NCBI GenBank assembly: GCA_026989715.1
Contig: JALSIU010000310.1
Location: forward strand, 1 to 10,197
Source: Methylomonas sp.
GTDB taxonomy: Bacteria; Pseudomonadota; Gammaproteobacteria; Methylococcales; Methylomonadaceae
DNA: 10,197 nt
Reading direction: 5' to 3'
Every line of letters starts with the position of its first letter. Position 1 is the stretch's first letter. The translations under genes and the position numbers were made by a program. Of this stretch, positions 7,060 through 10,197 are shown piece after piece. A model generated the notes under the pieces. That model had not been told where the DNA came from. It was given only the letters and a program-made list of their open reading frames with translations, and did not search any database.

Positions 7060-8146
7060 TCATATATTCAGCGGCAGTTATACACCGGATGATGTGCAAT
7101 TTCTGCTCAAGCCTATTGATATACCCGATACGCCCGTTGCCGAAAAAGAACGCCGTATTCAAGTTGAAAAACGTCATTATAGCGAAATGCTAAGTCGTGA
7201 GCATTTGCCCTCTGCTCAGTATATGGCTATTTTTCAGCAAGCCATGCAACAAAATCAACAACAAATGGCGATTGACTGTATTCGCTTGGCCGAGAAAATT
7301 GCCTTAAATCGTGACGGCGATATTGTGCTGGTTTCATTAGCGCGTGCGGGTACACCTATTGGTGTGATTCTAAAGCACACATTAACTAAGCACTGTCAGC
7401 GGCAGGTTTGGCATTATTCTATTTCAATTATTCGTGATCGTGGTATTGATGAAAATGCGTTACAGCATATTTTAGCCAGGCATGCCGATACCAGTTTGGT
7501 TTTTATTGATGGCTGGACAGGTAAAGGTGTTATTGCCGGTGAGTTACAGAAAAGTATTGGCGATTATAATCAGCGGCACCAATTAGCGATTGATGCAGGC
7601 TTATATGTTTTGGTTGATTTAGCCGGCACCGCCGGCACTGCTGCCAGTCATGAGGATTATTTAATTCCATCGGCTATTTTAAATGCGACCATTTCGGGTT
7701 TAATTAGTCGCTCTATACTCAACAGCGATTACATCGGAGCTAATGATTTTCATGGCTGTGTCTTTTACGCAGCCTTTCAAAGTGCTGATTTATCACCGTG
7801 GTTTATTCGCGAAATAGGCGCGAATATTGATATATTATGGGATGATACCGTGGCGAGTGCGGCACAAGCTATCAATCAAAGCCAGTTACAGCAAACTTCG
7901 CGACAATTTCTTATGCAAATGCAATGTAAGTACGGGGTAAGCGATGCCAATCGTGTTAAACCCGGGATTGGTGAGGCCACGCGTGTGCTATTGCGCCGTG
8001 TGCCGGATTTGTTATTATTGCGTGCAGAGCAAGATGTTGCCGTTGCGCATTTAAAAGTATTGGCTAAGGAAAAACAGGTAGCGATTATTTACGATGCCGA
8101 TTTACCCTATCGTGCGGTGTCTTTAATTAAAGACATCACGGTTTAA
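7052..8146 (+). CDS. StiP-family protein with C-terminal PELOTA-type RNA-binding domain
   Basis: A 364-residue protein of the family annotated as cysteine protease StiP, earlier described as a phosphoribosyltransferase-like family, with a PELOTA RNA-binding domain. The N-terminus FSGSYTPDDVQFLLKPI (6-22) and TPVAEKERRIQ (27-37) is characteristic. A PRTase-like core has VSLARAGTPIG (94-104) and a PRPP-loop-like FIDGWTGKGVI (151-161). The end (about 300-364) holds VKPGIGEATRVLLRR (302-316), as expected for the PELOTA part. Comparative studies place it in the Ter-linked pathway for a nucleoside-like compound; protease versus transferase activity is unsettled and the sequence does not decide it. 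Cysteines occur at 76, 115, 236 and 292. The ATG overlaps the HAD stop by 8 bases, so translation is likely coupled. The stop is 34 bases before terB. Confidence 0.87.
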   Translation: MHNHIFSGSYTPDDVQFLLKPIDIPDTPVAEKERRIQVEKRHYSEMLSREHLPSAQYMAIFQQAMQQNQQQMAIDCIRLAEKIALNRDGDIVLVSLARAGTPIGVILKHTLTKHCQRQVWHYSISIIRDRGIDENALQHILARHADTSLVFIDGWTGKGVIAGELQKSIGDYNQRHQLAIDAGLYVLVDLAGTAGTAASHEDYLIPSAILNATISGLISRSILNSDYIGANDFHGCVFYAAFQSADLSPWFIREIGANIDILWDDTVASAAQAINQSQLQQTSRQFLMQMQCKYGVSDANRVKPGIGEATRVLLRRVPDLLLLRAEQDVAVAHLKVLAKEKQVAIIYDADLPYRAVSLIKDITV

Positions 8147-8180
8147 TGCAGTTTTATCATAACTAACGAGGACGAAACAA

Positions 8181-8633
8181 ATGAGTTTAAAAGACTTAAT
8201 GGATGGCTTAAAAGAAAAAGCGAATGAATTAAAAACGGAAGCGTTGAAGTTCAAAAACAAAAATTTCTTGCAGGCCGCGATGGCAGGTTCTGCGTTGCTG
8301 GCTTTAGCCGATGGTGAAATTTCACCGGAAGAAAAACGTAAAATGGTAAAATTTATTGAAAATTACGAGCCATTATCCGTTTTTAAAATAAATGATATTA
8401 TCAGCACTTTTGGTGATTTTGTTAGCCAATTGGAATTTGATAATGACTTAGGTGAAGCTAAGGCATTTGAAGCTATCGGTAAAATGAAAAATGATACTCA
8501 AGCTGCGCGTTTGATTATGCGGCTTGTTATTGCCATCGGTGCTGCTGATGGGGACTTTGATAATCATGAAAAAGCGATGGCGCGTCGGATTGCGATAGAG
8601 CTGGGTTTGACTCCTGCGGAGTTTGAATTGTAA
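8181..8633 (+). CDS. terB: TerB family tellurite-resistance protein
   Basis: A 150-residue TerB protein, about the length of the E. coli protein (151), predicted to be an all-helical cytoplasmic metal-binding protein that cooperates with TerC-type membrane proteins and TerD. A charged amphipathic N-terminal helix (2-28) precedes two matching acidic motifs that mark the TerB internal duplication: LADGEISPEEK (42-52) and AADGDFDNHEK (121-131). Their Asp and Glu residues are the expected metal ligands. GAGGA (8168-8172) lies eight bases before the ATG. Unlike the classical terZABCDE order, terB here lies behind the PRTase-HAD-StiP genes and is separated from terD by about 3 kb. Family assignment is secure; use of the symbol terB rests on resemblance. 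Confidence 0.92.
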   Translation: MSLKDLMDGLKEKANELKTEALKFKNKNFLQAAMAGSALLALADGEISPEEKRKMVKFIENYEPLSVFKINDIISTFGDFVSQLEFDNDLGEAKAFEAIGKMKNDTQAARLIMRLVIAIGAADGDFDNHEKAMARRIAIELGLTPAEFEL

Positions 8634-8686
8634 ATTAAATAAGTAGTTTTGCTTACCTTACCTTAAATTTTTAGGAGTAAAAAGCG

Positions 8687-9793
8687 ATGAAAGAGTGGTT
8701 TCTTGCAGATAAGAATCAGGTGACAGGACCGCATCCACTAGATTTTACCAAACTTTATGTTAAAGAGAATCCCGGATCTTATTGTTGGAAGCCAGGCTGG
8801 GCAGATTGGCAGGCAGCGCATGCAACACCTGAAATATGGCGTATGAAAAAAGATGGAGTGACACCTTTTCCTGCGCCACCTGCGCATTTAATGGCCACTA
8901 AACCCAGTCAAATACCTGTCAGTGAGCTTACAGCACCTGCGCCTGCCACAGAAAATACGGCTTTGGAGCAGGAGGCATCAACAGGTTTTGGGAGTCAAGC
9001 ATATACGGAAGGCCTGGATTACCAAATTCATGGCTCAGAAATGCAGTTTGTGGAAGTTGAGCTAGACCCTGGAGAAAGTGCTGTCGCTGAAGCAGGCGCA
9101 ATGATGTATAAAACAGCCGGTGTTGCTATGGAAACCATTTTTGGCGATGGCTCCAAGGCGGGAAAAAGTAGCATTATGGAGCATTTGTTAGGGGCGGGGC
9201 GACGCTTATTAACCAATGAAAGTCTCTTTACCACCGTTTTTACGCAACAGCAGGGCAATAAAGGTCGAGTGGCATTTGCCGCCCCGTTTCCCGGCAAAAT
9301 TTTAGCCCTTAATTTAGCAGACTATGATGGCAAACTCGTCTGTCAGAAAGATAGTTTTTTAGCGGCAGCTAAAGGCGTGCAAATTGGTATTGAATTGCAA
9401 AAAAAGATACTCACAGGCTTATTCGGGGGCGAAGGCTTTATCATGCAAAAACTAGAAGGCAATGGCTGGGTTTTTGTCCATATGGGAGGCACTTTACGCA
9501 AAATTGAGCTAGCTCCCGGTGAAACGCTACATGTCGATACAGGGTGTTTAGCGGCCATGACGGCCAGTGTGGATTATGATATTGAAAAGGCCGGCGGGAT
9601 AAAAACCATGTTATTTGCCGGTGAAGGCTTGTTTTTTGCACGTTTGACAGGGCCGGGCGTTGTCTGGTTACAAAGCCTGCCTTTTTCACGTCTTGCGGGC
9701 AGAATGTTATCATCTGCACCAGGGGGTGGTGGACATCAACAAGGGGAAGGCTCTATCTTAGGCGGACTAGGTAACTTATTGGATGGTGATTAA
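8687..9793 (+). CDS. GYF_2 (DUF4339)-AIM24 (TIGR00266 family) fusion protein
   Basis: A 368-residue protein of two parts joined by a Pro/Ala-rich linker (about 57-105). The N-terminal 52 residues look like a GYF_2/DUF4339 domain, normally a protein-interaction module: EWFLADKNQVTGPHP (3-17), then W34, W38 and W41 around a GW-DW pattern. The rest (about 108-340) resembles AIM24/TIGR00266 proteins, with VEVELDPGESAVAEAGAMMY (122-141), FPGKILAL (201-208), GEGFIMQKLEGNGWVFVHMG (248-267) and GPGVVWLQSLPF (322-333). The end is Gly-rich (APGGGGHQQGEGSILGGLG, 344-362), a tail often seen in the family. No signal peptide or membrane helix is apparent. AGGAG (8673-8677) is nine bases before the ATG. AIM24-type proteins recur near Ter genes, but their biochemical role is unknown to me. 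A decayed copy of its 3' end lies about 160 bases downstream. Confidence 0.86.
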   Translation: MKEWFLADKNQVTGPHPLDFTKLYVKENPGSYCWKPGWADWQAAHATPEIWRMKKDGVTPFPAPPAHLMATKPSQIPVSELTAPAPATENTALEQEASTGFGSQAYTEGLDYQIHGSEMQFVEVELDPGESAVAEAGAMMYKTAGVAMETIFGDGSKAGKSSIMEHLLGAGRRLLTNESLFTTVFTQQQGNKGRVAFAAPFPGKILALNLADYDGKLVCQKDSFLAAAKGVQIGIELQKKILTGLFGGEGFIMQKLEGNGWVFVHMGGTLRKIELAPGETLHVDTGCLAAMTASVDYDIEKAGGIKTMLFAGEGLFFARLTGPGVVWLQSLPFSRLAGRMLSSAPGGGGHQQGEGSILGGLGNLLDGD

Positions 9794-9918
9794 ATTTAAA
9801 GCAGGTTTTTTATAGAGGGATTGTGCATCTATCAATTGTTCGTTCATGGCTGTTTCTCTTTGTATTGTGTCTATTGTTTGATGTATTCTCGTTATTATCT
9901 TAATACAGTTGGTGTGGG

Positions 9919-9946
9919 CAGCAACAAGGGGAAAGGTTCTATCTTG
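9919..9946 (+). repeat. decayed duplicate of the 3' end of the GYF_2-AIM24 gene
   Basis: These 28 bases align with 9734-9760 at 24 of 27 positions plus one inserted A; the shared core is CAACAAGGGGAA, then GG-TCTATCTT. Both copies encode G-S-I-L. The copy lies in a 32-codon open frame (9881-9979) that reads V-G-S-N-K-G-K-G-S-I-L-P-G, echoing H-Q-Q-G-E-G-S-I-L-G-G of the parent, but has no ribosome-binding site. I read it as a remnant of a tandem duplication or of a former second AIM24-type gene. Confidence 0.65.
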
Positions 9947-9986
9947 CCGGGGTGTTACCCACTGTATGGAACGGGCTAAAACATTG

Positions 9987-10013
9987 CTCTATATTCTGTA
10001 TCTGAATATAGAG
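9987..10013. repeat. 10-bp perfect inverted repeat (hairpin)
   Basis: CTCTATATTC (9987-9996) and GAATATAGAG (10004-10013) are exact reverse complements around a seven-base loop (TGTATCT). Four more pairs can form outward (9983-9986 with 10014-10017) if two G-T wobbles are allowed. No T-run follows on the + strand, so a simple terminator is unlikely. A recombinase or regulator site, or the end of a mobile element, is possible. Confidence 0.55.
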
Positions 10014-10051
10014 TGATAACATAAGTTATTAAAATATAAGGCAACTTATTT

Positions 10052-10072
10052 TTGGTACACCCATTGGTACAC
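10052..10072. repeat. two TTGGTACAC direct repeats, 12-base period
   Basis: TTGGTACAC occurs at 10052-10060 and 10064-10072, separated by CCA. GGTACA-like repeats of this type are, in my recollection, common next to tyrosine-integrase genes and attachment sites, where they may be recombinase or excisionase binding sites. No integrase gene is in the window, so that role is inference. Confidence 0.5.
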
Positions 10073-10087
10073 GTTTTTAACGAGTCT

Positions 10088-10194
10088 TTATAAAACACTA
10101 AAGTGGACCCCATTGTCAAGACCATTTTCTCCCAACAATAAGGAGAAATATCTAACATTCTCATACAAAATGTACTTCACTTGGTGTTTTATAA
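10088..10194. repeat. 107-bp stretch bounded by imperfect inverted repeats
   Basis: TTATAAAACAC (10088-10098) is the exact reverse complement of GTGTTTTATAA (10184-10194). The match continues inward with one gap (TAAAGTG at 10099-10105 against CACTTG at 10178-10183). Inside is a smaller inverted repeat, TTTCTCC (10126-10132) with GGAGAAA (10142-10148). The TGGACCCC...TTGTCAAGACC segment after the left arm resembles an insertion-sequence end to my eye. It could be a small non-autonomous element or part of a larger element cut by the window edge. No target duplication can be judged here. Confidence 0.45.
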
Positions 10195-10197
10195 CCC

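Larger units (their letters stand above)
9794..10197. other. 404-base region without a credible gene; rearranged or mobile-element edge
   Basis: No open frame here has family resemblance or a proper ribosome-binding site. What can be seen, in order: a degenerate copy of the preceding gene's 3' end (9919-9946), a strong hairpin (9987-10013), two TTGGTACAC direct repeats (10052-10072), and a stretch bounded by inverted repeats (10088-10194). No intrinsic terminator is evident directly after the 9793 stop. The mix of decayed duplication and repeats suggests a junction of past insertions. Confidence 0.6.

Noticed and set aside
9976..10164. 62-codon minus-strand open frame in the 3' region
   Set aside because: It spans the hairpin and repeats, has no family resemblance, and its composition looks non-coding.
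10170..10197. Gene starting at the ATG at 10170 behind the AGGAGA at 10141-10146
   Set aside because: The spacing is over 20 bases, too long for that ribosome-binding site, and only nine codons are visible.
1..10197. CRISPR arrays, tRNA or rRNA genes
   Set aside because: No regularly spaced repeats and no tRNA- or rRNA-like sequence were seen on reading both strands.

Overview
The window reads like part of a gammaproteobacterial chromosome with moderately low GC (low-to-mid 40s percent by eye). Every convincing gene lies on the + strand. The lineage is an inference from protein character (TerD, CbiX and IS481-type sequences) and codon use. No rRNA, tRNA or other marker gene is present, so genus is unknown.

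Layout. (i) 1-778 is an IS481-family transposase that runs in from outside the window and loses family-like sequence shortly after its catalytic Glu. It is followed by about 230 bases of non-coding sequence. (ii) 1010-2628 is a tight two-gene cobalamin unit, cobM/cbiF (precorrin-4 C11-methyltransferase) and cbiX (cobaltochelatase). No cobalamin riboswitch was found. (iii) 2719-9793 is a Ter-type stress-response cluster: a DUF475 (TerC-like) multi-pass membrane protein, two TerD-family proteins (TerZ-like and TerD), an intrinsic terminator, then three overlapping genes (PRTase_2/TRSP protein, HAD phosphatase, StiP/PELOTA protein), TerB, and a GYF_2-AIM24 (TIGR00266) fusion. (iv) 9794-10197 has no credible gene. 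It holds a decayed copy of the 3' end of the last gene, a strong hairpin, two GGTACAC repeats and a roughly 107-bp stretch bounded by inverted repeats, which together look like the edge of a mobile or rearranged segment.

How the genes may work together. Ter systems are known from comparative genomics to pair membrane TerC-type proteins and TerD/TerB metal-binding proteins with a phosphoribosyltransferase/HAD/PELOTA set proposed to make a nucleoside-like metabolite. Here both halves sit in one co-directional block. The ATP-grasp and CitE-like partners often found with the set are absent from this window, so it is either a reduced version or is completed elsewhere. The AIM24-type fusion gene at the end is the least explained component. 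The cobalamin pair is probably an unrelated neighbour.
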